Assembly: GCF_900086985.1 (NCBI RefSeq)
Contig: NZ_LT593974.1
Location: 4,080,443-4,144,442, forward strand
Length of the DNA: 64,000 nt
DNA from: Halomonas sp. HL-93
GTDB taxonomy: Bacteria; Pseudomonadota; Gammaproteobacteria; Pseudomonadales; Halomonadaceae
Direction of reading: 5' to 3'
Within the stretch, counting starts at the first letter, position 1. Every line of letters starts with the position of its first letter. A model generated the notes under the pieces. It was not told where the DNA came from. It saw nothing but the letters and a program-made list of their open reading frames with translations, and ran no database searches. Below are positions 1-8,997 of the stretch, one piece after another. A program made the translations under genes and the position numbers.

Positions 1-43
1 CAACGCCAGCGGATTTGACCCGATTAGCGTTCGGCAGTAACTT

Positions 44-77
44 GTTCGTATAGAGAATCTATGTTCGTTTAACGAAC
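44..77. promoter_or_regulatory. Candidate IclR-type (PcaR/PcaU-like) operator before pcaI
   Basis: A perfect inverted repeat GTTCGTTTAACGAAC lies at 63-77, and a third half-site GTTCG at 44-48 is a direct repeat 19 bp upstream of the one at 63. IclR-family regulators of the beta-ketoadipate pathway (PcaU, PcaR, PobR) are known to use GTTCG/CGAAC half-sites, often three of them. The site ends 43 bp before pcaI. The same three-half-site geometry recurs at 52804-52837. No IclR-family gene is in the window. Binding is inferred. Confidence 0.7.
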
Positions 78-120
78 AAGAACCAACAAGTTTGTCACGT
101 CCAGCTAAGAGGCATTCATC

Positions 121-954
121 ATGGCCGAGTTTTTAAGCTTGCATGACGCGGTAGCCCGCTACGTTGAAGACGGCGCTACCGTGGCCATGGAAGGCTTTAC
201 CCACCTGATTCCTTTCGCGGCGGGCCACGAAGTGATACGTCAGAAAAAGCGCGATCTGACGCTGATTCGCATGACCCCCGATATCATCTACGATCAGCTG
301 ATTGGTGCGGGCTGCGCGAAAAAAGTGATTTTCTCCTGGGGCGGTAACCCGGGGGTTGGTTCCCTCCACCGCCTACGCGATGCGGTGGAGAAAGGCTGGC
401 CGCGCAAAATCGAGATTCTGGAGCATAGCCACGCGGCCATGGCCTGCGCTTTTGAAGCGGGCGCCGCAGGTCTTCCTTTGGCGGTTTTTCGCGGCTATAT
501 CGGCAGCGAGCTGCCCAGTGTCAATGACCAGATCAAATTCATCGAATGCCCCTTCACCGGTGAGCGCCTGGCCGCGGTGCCGTCGGTGCGTCCGGATGTC
601 TCGATTGTTCACGCCCAGCGGGCAGACCGCCAGGGCAACGTGCTGGTAGAAGGCATTGTCGGGGTTCAAAAAGAAGCCATATTGGCGGCCAAGCACAGCA
701 TCGTCACGGTGGAAGAGATCGTCGACGACCTGAACACCCACCCCAATGCCTGCGTCATTCCAGGCTGGGCAGTCAGTGCCATTGCCGTCGCCGAGAAAGG
801 CGCGCTGCCTTCTTATACCCACGGCTATTACGGCCGCAGCAACCGCTTCTACAAAGAGTGGGATGCCATTGCCCGCGACCGTGACACCTTTACCCAGTGG
901 CTCGATGAGAACGTCTTTAATGTTGTTCACAATCATGCGGGGGAGAAAGCCTAA
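121..954 (+). CDS. pcaI: 3-oxoadipate CoA-transferase subunit A (PcaI)
   Basis: This is the 277-residue alpha subunit of succinyl-CoA:3-oxoadipate CoA-transferase, which activates 3-oxoadipate to 3-oxoadipyl-CoA in the cytoplasm, the penultimate step of the beta-ketoadipate pathway. It has the family's N-terminal glycine-rich region (GATVAMEGF, near residue 20) and the central SWGGNPG stretch near 80. The length is normal for PcaI. The stop codon overlaps the start of pcaJ by one base (TAATG), so the two subunits are translationally coupled. It heads the run pcaI-J-F-DC-H-G behind an IclR-type operator. The order and the partner leave little doubt over the assignment. Confidence 0.93.
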   Translation: MAEFLSLHDAVARYVEDGATVAMEGFTHLIPFAAGHEVIRQKKRDLTLIRMTPDIIYDQLIGAGCAKKVIFSWGGNPGVGSLHRLRDAVEKGWPRKIEILEHSHAAMACAFEAGAAGLPLAVFRGYIGSELPSVNDQIKFIECPFTGERLAAVPSVRPDVSIVHAQRADRQGNVLVEGIVGVQKEAILAAKHSIVTVEEIVDDLNTHPNACVIPGWAVSAIAVAEKGALPSYTHGYYGRSNRFYKEWDAIARDRDTFTQWLDENVFNVVHNHAGEKA

Positions 955-1727
955 TGAGCCCGGAATACACCTCTTCTGAAATGATGTCGGTAACCGCGGC
1001 ACGCGCACTGGAAAACGGCATGACTTGTTTTGTGGGCATTGGCCTGCCGTCAGAAGCCGCCAACCTGGCGCGTCTTACCCATGCTCCTGATGTGGTGCTG
1101 ATTTATGAGTCCGGCACGCTGCAAACCAAGCCCGAGGTGCTGCCACTCTCGATTGGAGACGGCGAGCTGTGTGAATCGGCGCTGACCACCGTGGCGGTGC
1201 CGGAAATGTTCCGCTACTGGTTGCAGGGCGGCAAGGTGGACGTGGGCTTCTTGGGCACCGCGCAAATCGACCGCTTTGCTAACCTGAATACCACGCTGAT
1301 CGGCGATTACAAAGCCCCCAAGGTGCGCCTGCCGGGCGGCGGTGGGGCGCCGGAAATTGCTACCAACGCGGGCGAAGTGTTTATCACCCTCAAGCACTCC
1401 AAGCGCGCCTTTGTGCAGGATGTCGATTTCGTCACCACGCTAGGCTTTGGCCGCGACGGTAAAGGGCGCGATAACGTGCCTAATATCGGCAAAGGTCCTA
1501 CCCGAGTGATCACCGATCTGTGCGTCATGAAGCCTGACCCGGAGACCAAAGAACTGGTGGTGGTGTCGCTGCACCCCGGCGTTAGCCGTGATGACGTGAT
1601 CGAGGCGACGGGCTGGGATATTCGCTTTGCCGAGCAGCTGGAGAGCACGTCCGAGCCCAGCACAGAAGAGCTTGAAATTCTGCGCGAGCTGAAAGCCCGC
1701 ACCGAGCGCGCCCACGCGGGCGAATAA
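954..1727 (+). CDS. pcaJ: 3-oxoadipate CoA-transferase subunit B (PcaJ)
   Basis: This is the 257-residue beta subunit that pairs with PcaI. The glutamate that becomes the CoA thioester in class I CoA-transferases lies in the YESG motif near residue 50 (DVVLIYESGTL), which is present. GLPSEAANLA near residue 30 and the GGGGAPEIA stretch near 128 are also typical. The start overlaps the pcaI stop, and pcaF follows after 10 bp. With PcaF it converts 3-oxoadipate plus succinyl-CoA to acetyl-CoA and succinyl-CoA, and so serves every aromatic route in this window. Confidence 0.93.
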   Translation: MSPEYTSSEMMSVTAARALENGMTCFVGIGLPSEAANLARLTHAPDVVLIYESGTLQTKPEVLPLSIGDGELCESALTTVAVPEMFRYWLQGGKVDVGFLGTAQIDRFANLNTTLIGDYKAPKVRLPGGGGAPEIATNAGEVFITLKHSKRAFVQDVDFVTTLGFGRDGKGRDNVPNIGKGPTRVITDLCVMKPDPETKELVVVSLHPGVSRDDVIEATGWDIRFAEQLESTSEPSTEELEILRELKARTERAHAGE

Positions 1728-1737
1728 GGAGTTTTTG

Positions 1738-2940
1738 ATGAGCAACGTCTACCTTTGCCATCCACGCCGCACCGCCATAGGCCGCTTTGGCGGTACGCTG
1801 GCCAGCGTGCGCCCGGATGATTTCGCCGCGACGATTTTTAAAGCCGTACTGGCAGAAGCGCCGGATCTCGACCCTGCTGCCATTGACGAAGTCTTTATGG
1901 GCTGCGCCAACCAGGCCGGTGAAGATAACCGCAACGTAGCACGGATGTCGTCGCTGCTGGCAGGCATTCCTACCTCAGTGCCCGGCACGACCATGAACCG
2001 TCTGTGCGGCTCGGGTATGGACGCCGTGGGCACCGCGTTCCGCGCCATCAAGGCAGGCGAAATGGCCCTGGCACTCGCCGGCGGCGTGGAGTCCATGTCC
2101 CGCGCGCCGTATGTCATGGGTAAGGCCGACAGCGCCTTCGCCCGCGGCCAAAAGATTGAAGATACCACCATCGGCTGGCGCTTTATCAACCCGCTGATGA
2201 AGAAAGCGTATGGCGTGGATTCGATGCCCGAGACGGCGGAAAACGTCGCCGAGCAGTTCACTATCTCCCGGGAAGACCAGGACGCCTTTGCACTGCGCTC
2301 CCAGCAGAAAGCCGCCGCCGCGCAACAGGCCGGACGCTTTGCCCAAGAGATTACGGCGATTGAGATCTCCCGCCGTAAGCAGGCGCCGCTGATCTTTGAT
2401 CAGGACGAGCACCTGCGGGAAACCACGCTGGAAAAACTGGCTAGCCTGCCCACGCCTTTCCGAGAGGGCGGCAGCGTCACGGCGGGCAACGCCTCGGGCG
2501 TCAATGACGGCGCGGCGGCAATGCTGGTGGCAAGCGAAGCGGCGGTTAAACAGTACGGCCTCACGCCCATGGCGAAAATCATCGGCATGGCAACGGCGGG
2601 CGTTGAGCCGCGCATCATGGGCTATGGCCCGGTGCCTGCGGTCAACCGGCTGCTGGAGCGCACAGGCGTAAGCCTTGATGAGATTGATATTATCGAACTC
2701 AACGAAGCCTTTGCCGCCCAGGCATTGGCCTGCATGCGCGACTTGGGCCTTAAAGACGACGACCCGCGCGTCAATCCCAACGGTGGTGCCATTGCGCTGG
2801 GCCACCCGCTGGGCATGTCCGGCGCGCGACTGCTGCTGACCGCCGCCCATGAGCTGCAAGCCAGTGGCAAACGTTACGCGCTGTGCACCATGTGTGTGGG
2901 CGTGGGCCAGGGCATCGCTACGCTGATAGAAAGGGCTTAA
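1738..2940 (+). CDS. pcaF: 3-oxoadipyl-CoA thiolase (PcaF)
   Basis: This 400-residue thiolase cleaves 3-oxoadipyl-CoA to succinyl-CoA and acetyl-CoA. The nucleophilic cysteine is C90 in [11 protein letters not shown]; the C-terminal catalytic motifs [16 protein letters not shown] and CMCVGVGQG are intact. I take the ATG at 1738 as the start because AAGGAG at 1726-1731 is correctly spaced; an in-frame TTG three bases upstream is less likely. It follows pcaIJ closely and completes the lower pathway. PaaJ (phenylacetate pathway) is a close relative, but the pcaIJ context favours PcaF. Confidence 0.93.
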   Translation: MSNVYLCHPRRTAIGRFGGTLASVRPDDFAATIFKAVLAEAPDLDPAAIDEVFMGCANQAGEDNRNVARMSSLLAGIPTSVPGTTMNRLCGSGMDAVGTAFRAIKAGEMALALAGGVESMSRAPYVMGKADSAFARGQKIEDTTIGWRFINPLMKKAYGVDSMPETAENVAEQFTISREDQDAFALRSQQKAAAAQQAGRFAQEITAIEISRRKQAPLIFDQDEHLRETTLEKLASLPTPFREGGSVTAGNASGVNDGAAAMLVASEAAVKQYGLTPMAKIIGMATAGVEPRIMGYGPVPAVNRLLERTGVSLDEIDIIELNEAFAAQALACMRDLGLKDDDPRVNPNGGAIALGHPLGMSGARLLLTAAHELQASGKRYALCTMCVGVGQGIATLIERA

Positions 2941-3078
2941 GAGGTAAGAAGTAAGAAGGAATAGGAACAGTAGGGTCTTTTCCCTCTTCCAGGTGCTAAG
3001 CACCGATCATCCGTCTTACCGCTATTTTCCAATTAGGCGCCGCGCCATGATGCGACGCCTTAGGAAGGGAGAGTTCGT

Positions 3079-4260
3079 ATGGCATTTCACACAATCAACG
3101 GCCGCAGCGTGGCGTACCGCCTGCTCGGCTCAGAGGCCAATCCATTGGTGGTGTTGGCCCATCCACTGGGCATGAGCCAAGCGGTGTGGGATGACATGCT
3201 TCCTGCACTGCTGTCCCGCTACCGGGTGCTGACTTGGGATTTGCCCGGCCACGGTGCCAGCCACGCGGTGAGTGGTGAACGGATCACGCCCGCTGACCTG
3301 GCCGCTGAGCCCTTGGCGCTGGCTGAACTGGCGGGCGCTCCGCGCTTTCACTTTGTGGGCACCTCGATTGGTGGTGTGGTGGGCCAGCAACTGATTGCCG
3401 AGCATAGCGAGCGGCTGCTCTCCGCTACGCTGACCAACACCGGCGCGGTGATTGGTAATCCGGATTTATGGAATACCCGTGCAGGCCGGGTTCGCCAGGA
3501 AGGTCTGGCGGCGATGTCTGAAGAGATCGTGCCGCGCTGGTTTGCACCCAAGGCGTTTGCAGCAAGTCCGGCGCTAAAAGCGGGCTGGTGCGTGCAGATG
3601 GGCCGTGGCGACGATGAATCCTATGCCCAGCTATGTGAAATGCTCGGTCGCGATACGTTCACTGGAAAGCTTTCAGGTAAGAGCGTCCCTCATAAGGTCA
3701 GGGTACAGCTGTTTGGCGGCAGCGAGGATATGGCCACGCCACCCGCGACACTGGAAGCCCTGGCGGCGGAACTGGACGGCGCGGCGCTGGAGATTTTTGA
3801 CGGCGTAGGCCACGTGCCTTCGGTGGAAGCCCCGGCGCTATTGTCCGAAAAACTACTTGCCGTATGGGCGGCTGATTTGGGTGACGTGGCTAACCACGGC
3901 GTGGCCTATGCGACCGGCCTGGAAACCCGCAAGCAAGTACTGGGTGAGGAGCACGTGGCGCGCTCCACCGCCAACGCCAACAGCCTGGATGCGCCCTTCC
4001 AGCAGATGATTACCCGTCTTGCCTGGGGTGAGCTGTGGAGTAATAACGATTTAACCCGCCGCGAACGCAGCATGATCACCACCGGCATTCTCGCCGCCCT
4101 AGGGCGCGAGGAGCTAACGCTGCACTTGAAAACCGCCAAGCGTATCGGCCTGACGGAAGCAGAGCTGCGTCAGGTGCTGATGCATGTGGCGATTTACGGT
4201 GGCGTTCCGGCGGCCAACCACGCCTTTGCGCTTGCCAAAGAGCTGGGCTGGGGCGAGTAG
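3079..4260 (+). CDS. pcaDC: Fused 3-oxoadipate enol-lactonase / 4-carboxymuconolactone decarboxylase (PcaD-PcaC)
   Basis: This 393-residue protein joins two consecutive enzymes. Residues 1 to about 260 are an alpha/beta hydrolase with nucleophile S96 in GTSIGG, a GHGAS loop near 58 and a histidine in GVGHVPS near 240; this is enol-lactonase PcaD. Residues from about 265 to the end are a carboxymuconolactone decarboxylase domain (ETRKQVLGEEHV, then GVPAANHAF). Such fusions are known (PcaL of actinobacteria, some proteobacteria). It sits between pcaF and pcaH, with AAGGGAG before the ATG. The upstream 138 bp shows no further gene. pcaB, which would supply the lactone, is not in the window. Confidence 0.92.
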   Translation: MAFHTINGRSVAYRLLGSEANPLVVLAHPLGMSQAVWDDMLPALLSRYRVLTWDLPGHGASHAVSGERITPADLAAEPLALAELAGAPRFHFVGTSIGGVVGQQLIAEHSERLLSATLTNTGAVIGNPDLWNTRAGRVRQEGLAAMSEEIVPRWFAPKAFAASPALKAGWCVQMGRGDDESYAQLCEMLGRDTFTGKLSGKSVPHKVRVQLFGGSEDMATPPATLEALAAELDGAALEIFDGVGHVPSVEAPALLSEKLLAVWAADLGDVANHGVAYATGLETRKQVLGEEHVARSTANANSLDAPFQQMITRLAWGELWSNNDLTRRERSMITTGILAALGREELTLHLKTAKRIGLTEAELRQVLMHVAIYGGVPAANHAFALAKELGWGE

Positions 4261-4291
4261 CGGTTCAAAAAATGGATGAGAGGTAAGGGTG

Positions 4292-5020
4292 ATGACCTAC
4301 GATAACAAACGCTTTGTAGCACGCGACCGCAACTGGCATCCGCCTGCCTACGCGCCCGGCTATAAAACCTCGGTAGCGCGCTCGCCCCAGCAGGCGCTGG
4401 TGAGTATGCAGCAGCCTACCGCATCCGAGCTGACCGGTCCGGATTTTAGCCACTTGCGCATGGGGCCGCATGACAACGACCTGCTGCTGAACTTTCGCCA
4501 AGCGGATAGCCAGGGGCTGCCCCAGGGCGAGCGGATTATCATGTTTGGCCGGGTGGTGGACCAGTTCGGCAAGCCGGTACCGCACACCCTCGTGGAAATG
4601 TGGCAGGCCAACGCGGGTGGCCGTTACCGGCATAAGAACGATAAGTACCTGGCACCGCTGGATCCCAACTTCGGCGGTGTGGGCCGCTGTTTGACCGATG
4701 AGCAGGGGATGTACCGTTTTCGCACCATCAAACCCGGCCCCTACCCGTGGCCCAATGATATGAACAGCTGGCGACCGGCGCATATTCACGTCTCGGTGAC
4801 CGGGCCTGCAATCTCCACGCGGCTGATCACCCAGATGTATTTCGAAGGCGACCCGCTGATTCCGCTTTGCCCCATCGTGCATACGCTCAACGACCCCGAG
4901 GCGGTGGACACCATGATCGGGCGGCTGGATATGGCGCACAGCAAGCCGATGGACTGCCTCGCCTATCGCTTTGATATCGTGGTACGCGGCGAGCTGCAAA
5001 CCTACTTTGAAAATCAATAA
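4292..5020 (+). CDS. pcaH: Protocatechuate 3,4-dioxygenase beta subunit (PcaH)
   Basis: This is the iron-binding subunit of the intradiol dioxygenase that opens protocatechuate to 3-carboxy-cis,cis-muconate. The protein is 242 residues. Ferric-iron ligands are recognisable as the tyrosine in GGRYRHKND, the tyrosine in GPYPWPN and the two histidines in [13 protein letters not shown] at 4289 directly precedes ATG 4292 in frame; I chose the ATG because AGAGG is better spaced for it. pcaG follows after 15 bp. The pairing with pcaG and the pca context make the assignment firm. Confidence 0.94.
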   Translation: MTYDNKRFVARDRNWHPPAYAPGYKTSVARSPQQALVSMQQPTASELTGPDFSHLRMGPHDNDLLLNFRQADSQGLPQGERIIMFGRVVDQFGKPVPHTLVEMWQANAGGRYRHKNDKYLAPLDPNFGGVGRCLTDEQGMYRFRTIKPGPYPWPNDMNSWRPAHIHVSVTGPAISTRLITQMYFEGDPLIPLCPIVHTLNDPEAVDTMIGRLDMAHSKPMDCLAYRFDIVVRGELQTYFENQ

Positions 5021-5035
5021 GGGCGGGGAGAGATC

Positions 5036-5668
5036 ATGAAACAACCCAACAGCCAGCCGACCAGCGAGTTGATGCTGCGTGAGACCGCCTCGCAAACCGC
5101 GGGACCCTATGTGCATATCGGCTTGGCCCTGGCCGCGGCAGGCAACCCGGTGCGCGATGAAGAGATTTGGAACGAGATGGCCAAGCCCGAGGCAGAGGGC
5201 GAACATATCGAGGTGGTGGGCACCGTCATAGATGGCAACGGTGATCTGGTACGCGATGCGTTTATCGAGGCCTGGCAAGCCGATGCTAACGGCGACTACC
5301 ATGCGGATTACGACCTGAAAAAACCGTTCAACAGCTTTGGCCGTACCGCCACGACCTTTGATCACGGCAGCGAGTGGACGCTGACCACCATCAAGCCCGG
5401 TGCGGTGAAGCACGCAAGCGGCCAATTAATGGCACCGCATATCAACCTTACCCTGTTCGCCCGGGGGGTTAACATTCACCTGCAAACGCGGCTTTACTTT
5501 GATGATGAGGCTGACGCCAATGCGCAGTGCCCGGTGCTTTCGCGCATCGAGTCACCGGCGCGCCGCCAGACCCTCATCGCCAAGCGCGAAGAGGCGGATG
5601 GCAAGGTGCGCTATCGTTTGGAGATTCGTTTGCAGGGCGAAGGCGAGACGGTATTTTTCGATTTTTAG
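5036..5668 (+). CDS. pcaG: Protocatechuate 3,4-dioxygenase alpha subunit (PcaG)
   Basis: This is the 210-residue alpha subunit, structurally related to PcaH but without the iron ligands, which forms the alpha-beta protomer of the dioxygenase. It has the family's N-terminal SQTAGPYVHIGL near residue 20 and the APHINLTLFARG strand near 143, where PcaH has its AHIHVSV histidines. It is the last gene of the pca run and a strong terminator begins 29 bp after its stop. Confidence 0.94.
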   Translation: MKQPNSQPTSELMLRETASQTAGPYVHIGLALAAAGNPVRDEEIWNEMAKPEAEGEHIEVVGTVIDGNGDLVRDAFIEAWQADANGDYHADYDLKKPFNSFGRTATTFDHGSEWTLTTIKPGAVKHASGQLMAPHINLTLFARGVNIHLQTRLYFDDEADANAQCPVLSRIESPARRQTLIAKREEADGKVRYRLEIRLQGEGETVFFDF

Positions 5669-5696
5669 CGTGCTATCGCGTTAAGGATGAGAAACC

Positions 5697-5726
5697 AAAA
5701 CGCTGCTTATAAAAGCAGCGTTTTTT
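5697..5726. terminator. Bidirectional intrinsic terminator after pcaG
   Basis: CGCTGCTT and AAGCAGCG form a perfect 8-bp stem with a four-base loop, preceded by AAAA and followed by TTTTTT. It can stop pcaHG transcripts and also the converging vanAB-dctP transcript from the other strand. Confidence 0.9.
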
Positions 5727-5751
5727 GCTCAGGTATCAACAAACGTCGCTT

Positions 5752-6762
5752 TTATACCTCGCAGTCTTGCTTTAGCTGCATGGCACGCTGATAAATATCA
5801 TTGGCATTTCCCCCTACGTCATCTAGGTAACGGTCAATGGTTTCTTGAAGCACCGGGCCCCACTCATCGTCATTTAAGCTATCGTCGATCGCCACGAACT
5901 CATGCCCGGCGTCCTCTGCTTCCTGGCGCCCTTGGTGGCTCAGCTCATCGTAAATCGCGGATGCCTTGATTGACCATTCAAGGCCGCTGTGATCATCAAT
6001 GACCTCTTTTAGGTGATCCGGCAGGCCGTTATAGGTTTCGGGGTTCATGGTCGCGATCAGGGACAAATCATACAGGGGCACTTCGGTGTGGTACTCGGCA
6101 AGCTCGTTTAGGCGAAACGTTTTCATGCCTTCCCAGTTAAAGCTCAAGCCATCCACCACGCCACGTTGCATCGAGGTGAAAACATCCGGTGCCGGCATAC
6201 CGACCGCCTGCGCATCCAGGCGCTCAAACATATCGCCAACCACCGACGTGGGGCGGCGCAAGCGCAGACCGGCCAGATCATCGGGGCTTTCAATCAGCGC
6301 TTCTTTGGTATGTAAATAGCCAGGCCCTGTGGTGAACATAAACAAGGGGTGGCTATCGTCGTACTCATCACCGAGCTGATCGTCATCGTAAAGCGATTGC
6401 AGAATACAGGAGCCCTGGCGGCTGCTTTCCGAAACGCCCGGCAGTTCAACGATTTGCGTCAGGGGGAAGCGCCCCGAGGTGTACCCCTGAGCGGTCGCTC
6501 CCACATCGGCAATACCGGTAACGGCGCTATGGTAGGTTTGGTCCGATTTAGCCAATGTTTGGCTGGGAAACACCTCGACGGTCAGCTCGCCGTTCGATGC
6601 TTCTTCGACACTATCGGCCCAGGCCTGAAAAATCTCCTTATCAATCATCGACCCGCCAGGCCATACATGGGCGATGCGTATCGTTGTGTTGGCTTCCACG
6701 GCGAAAGAAGTCAATAGGGTGGCCGCCAGGGCGCATTTTAGTGTTGTTGTAGATGATCTCAT
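5752..6762 (-). CDS. dctP: TRAP substrate-binding protein DctP, linked to vanAB
   Basis: This is a 336-residue periplasmic solute-binding protein of the DctP family with a signal peptide (residues 1 to about 24, cleaving after SFAVEA). TIRIAHVWPGG is the first strand and LRLRRPTSV near 180 carries the arginine that in DctP proteins binds the substrate carboxylate. It is third in a minus-strand run after vanA and vanB (51 bp from vanB), so it probably binds vanillate or a related aromatic acid. No DctQ or DctM gene adjoins it. It closely resembles the DctP at 21217, including cysteines in GSCILQ and LKQDCEV, so it may share that membrane complex. Confidence 0.88.
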   Translation of the reverse strand: MRSSTTTLKCALAATLLTSFAVEANTTIRIAHVWPGGSMIDKEIFQAWADSVEEASNGELTVEVFPSQTLAKSDQTYHSAVTGIADVGATAQGYTSGRFPLTQIVELPGVSESSRQGSCILQSLYDDDQLGDEYDDSHPLFMFTTGPGYLHTKEALIESPDDLAGLRLRRPTSVVGDMFERLDAQAVGMPAPDVFTSMQRGVVDGLSFNWEGMKTFRLNELAEYHTEVPLYDLSLIATMNPETYNGLPDHLKEVIDDHSGLEWSIKASAIYDELSHQGRQEAEDAGHEFVAIDDSLNDDEWGPVLQETIDRYLDDVGGNANDIYQRAMQLKQDCEV

Positions 6763-6813
6763 TGGGTCTCTCTTCTCGTCTGTTGTTCTTATAGGTTGAA
6801 GTTTTATGCGGGG

Positions 6814-7779
6814 TTAGAGGTCAAGCACGAGGGTCTTGCTTTTGGCCCTTGAGCAGCATGGGGTAAATTGATCGTTGGCCGCGTGCTCATGATCCTCCAG
6901 GTATAAATCCCGATGGTCGGGCTCGCCTTCAAGCACACGGGTCAGGCAGGTGCCGCAGACCCCTTGCTCGCAGGACACCATGATGTCAATGCCGTTTTCG
7001 GCGAGCACCTGATGGACGGTCTTATCGGCGGGCACGGTGAAGGAGGCGCCGCTGCTGGCGATACGCACCTCGAAGCTACCGTCGTCTGCTGAGGCTGTCT
7101 CAGCGCCTGCAAAGTACTCGGTGTGCAGCTGGTCATCTGGCCAGCCGCACCGTTTACCCGTTGATAGGACGGCGTCGATAAAGCCGGCAGGGCCGCAGAC
7201 GTAAACCTGGGCATCAGCCTCTGGCTCACCGAGCAGTTCCTCCAGGTCGAGGGGCGGGGACGCGTCGTCATCCAGGTAAAAGTGCGTTCTATCGGCAAAG
7301 CTTGATGTCTTGATACGTTCGCGAAAGGCCATGCGCTCGGCGGAGCGCGCACAGTAGTGGAGCTCGAAGTCTGCCTCGGTGCGCGCCAACCGCTCCGCCA
7401 TACACAGCAACGGGGTGATGCCAATCCCGCCCGCCAGCAGATACGTTCGTTTAGCTGGCTTGAGCGGGAAGTGGTTTTTAGGGGCGCTGATCAGCAGGAG
7501 ATCACCCTCCTTAACCTCATCGTGCATGGCGACGGAGCCTCCTCGGGAGGCTTCGTCCCGCAATACGCCGATCAGGTAGCGATCCCGTTCCTCAGAGTGA
7601 TTGCACAGTGAGTACTGTCGTATCACGCCCTCTTTCACTTGCACGTCGATATGGGCGCCCGCGCTGAAGGGCGGAAGCGGCCGACCATGAGGGTCCGCAA
7701 GCTCAAAGGTGGCGATGCCAAGTGCCTCCTCACGGCGCGCTTTGACTTCTACGATAAGCGATAAGGAGGGGTGACTCAT
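6814..7779 (-). CDS. vanB: Vanillate O-demethylase reductase component (VanB)
   Basis: This 321-residue flavin and iron-sulfur reductase passes electrons from NAD(P)H to the VanA oxygenase. It has the phthalate-dioxygenase-reductase layout: flavin domain with RQYSLCNHSE near 55, nucleotide domain with LLAGGIGITPLL near 115, and a C-terminal plant-type 2Fe-2S domain with CEQGVCGTCLTR near 270 and a final cysteine in PCCSRAKS. Its start overlaps the vanA stop by four bases (ATGA), indicating coupling. A paralogue of the same layout, iacF, lies at 39929. Confidence 0.9.
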   Translation of the reverse strand: MSHPSLSLIVEVKARREEALGIATFELADPHGRPLPPFSAGAHIDVQVKEGVIRQYSLCNHSEERDRYLIGVLRDEASRGGSVAMHDEVKEGDLLLISAPKNHFPLKPAKRTYLLAGGIGITPLLCMAERLARTEADFELHYCARSAERMAFRERIKTSSFADRTHFYLDDDASPPLDLEELLGEPEADAQVYVCGPAGFIDAVLSTGKRCGWPDDQLHTEYFAGAETASADDGSFEVRIASSGASFTVPADKTVHQVLAENGIDIMVSCEQGVCGTCLTRVLEGEPDHRDLYLEDHEHAANDQFTPCCSRAKSKTLVLDL

Positions 7780-8855
7780 GCTGTCGTCTCCTGCGCTTGC
7801 GCTGCCTGCTCCTCCGCTCGTTCTTCCGTCAGAATGCGGTCAATGATGCGGCGCGCCTGTACACCACCGCCGTCGATATTGAGTTTCAACAGTTGGCGGT
7901 CAGGGTATTTGAGCAGGTTGCGCTGCTGTGCCTCGAGCATCTCAAGGTCTTCTTCGAAGATCTTGCCCTGGCCCTCACGGATCCTGTCGGTGAGCGCCTG
8001 ATCTTCCGGCTTGAAGTTGCGGGCCATGCCCCAGAAGTACCAGATAGAGGTATCCGTCTCCGGAGTGATAAAGTCGACCACGATACTTGAGGCTTTTACA
8101 TTGGCCGGTGCGTTTGCCCCTCCATTACCGGCGTGGGCCACGCCGACATCGATGAGTACATGGCTTGGAGGCGTAAAGCGGCAGATTTGCCAGCGGTCGA
8201 CAGGCACGTCATCAGCGAGCCCGTTACCCCTTAGAGCGGCCTGCCAGAAGGGCGGCGCGGGTATATTTTCCATCTCGCGGCTGGTGACCACTTCATCGCC
8301 GTTCACCGTTGTTTCCGGCGCCGCCTCCTCTATCTCGGGTTGGCCAATGCTGGAGGCATGCACATAGGTCTCATGGGTAAGGTCCATGAGATTATCGATC
8401 ATCAGGCGGTATTCACACTGAATATGGTAGAGCCCGCCGCCATACGCCCAGTCCGGGTTGTTGGCCCAGTGCAGCTCGGGAATCAGGTCAGCGTCCGCTT
8501 TCTCTGGGTCGCCGGGCCAGATCCAGATAAAGCCGTGGCGCTCTTCAACGGGATAGGCGCGATTGCTTGGAAAGCCGCGAACCCGCTGGCCGGGCATGCT
8601 GTCGCATTTGCCGCTGCAGTTCATTTCAAGGCCGTGGTAACCGCAAACCAACTTGCCATCACGGACGAAGCCCAAGGAGAGCGGCGCGCCACGGTGGGGG
8701 CAGAAATCCTCGACGGCGGCCACACGGTTTTCGTCACCACGGAAGAAAACTAGTTGTTTATTGCAAATAGTTCGCCCAAGTGGCTTCTCTGCCAGTTCTT
8801 CAGGGGTGCAGGCGACGTACCAAGTATTTAAGGGAAAGGGGGCTTGTTGAGTCAC
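7776..8855 (-). CDS. vanA: Vanillate O-demethylase oxygenase component (VanA)
   Basis: This 359-residue Rieske non-heme iron oxygenase demethylates vanillate to protocatechuate and formaldehyde. The Rieske ligands are in CPHRGAP near residue 47 and CGYHGLEM near 71, and the mononuclear iron motif is in NLMDLTHETYVHAS near 156. The length matches VanA. It is the first gene of vanA-vanB-dctP and is divergent from vanR, with a VanR-type operator 38 bp upstream. The genes at 17437 and 18313 supply vanillate from ferulate, and pcaHG consume the product. Confidence 0.92.
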   Translation of the reverse strand: MTQQAPFPLNTWYVACTPEELAEKPLGRTICNKQLVFFRGDENRVAAVEDFCPHRGAPLSLGFVRDGKLVCGYHGLEMNCSGKCDSMPGQRVRGFPSNRAYPVEERHGFIWIWPGDPEKADADLIPELHWANNPDWAYGGGLYHIQCEYRLMIDNLMDLTHETYVHASSIGQPEIEEAAPETTVNGDEVVTSREMENIPAPPFWQAALRGNGLADDVPVDRWQICRFTPPSHVLIDVGVAHAGNGGANAPANVKASSIVVDFITPETDTSIWYFWGMARNFKPEDQALTDRIREGQGKIFEEDLEMLEAQQRNLLKYPDRQLLKLNIDGGGVQARRIIDRILTEERAEEQAAQAQETTA

Positions 8856-8893
8856 GGTAAACTCCTTATTGGTTTAGCGTTGTAATTATCTTT

Positions 8894-8905
8894 ATTGGAT
8901 CCAAA
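8894..8905. promoter_or_regulatory. VanR-type operator (ATTGGATCCAAA) before vanA
   Basis: The 12-mer differs at its last base from ATTGGATCCAAT, the operator bound by the GntR-family VanR repressor of Caulobacter. Its core TTGGATCCAA is a perfect palindrome. It sits in the vanA/vanR divergent region. The same 10-bp core recurs at 9318-9327 inside vanR. Confidence 0.75.
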
Positions 8906-8935
8906 GTAAAGGCGAGGAAGGTTTGGGTAGTCAAT

Positions 8936-8951
8936 CTATACTTTCGTATAG
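8936..8951. promoter_or_regulatory. Inverted repeat CTATAC-TTTC-GTATAG in the vanA/vanR region
   Basis: A perfect 6-4-6 inverted repeat lies 46 bp before vanR. It may be a second regulator site or part of the vanR promoter. No function is proven. Confidence 0.4.
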
Positions 8952-8997
8952 TTCGCTAATGGTGAGCAATACCGTGTTGATATGAGGGAAAAAATAA

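Noticed and set aside
1975..3003. Long minus-strand reading frame opposite pcaF (and similar ones opposite pcaHG, the chemoreceptor and iac genes)
   Set aside because: It is a shadow of a well-supported gene on the other strand, with no domain, signal or ribosome site of its own.
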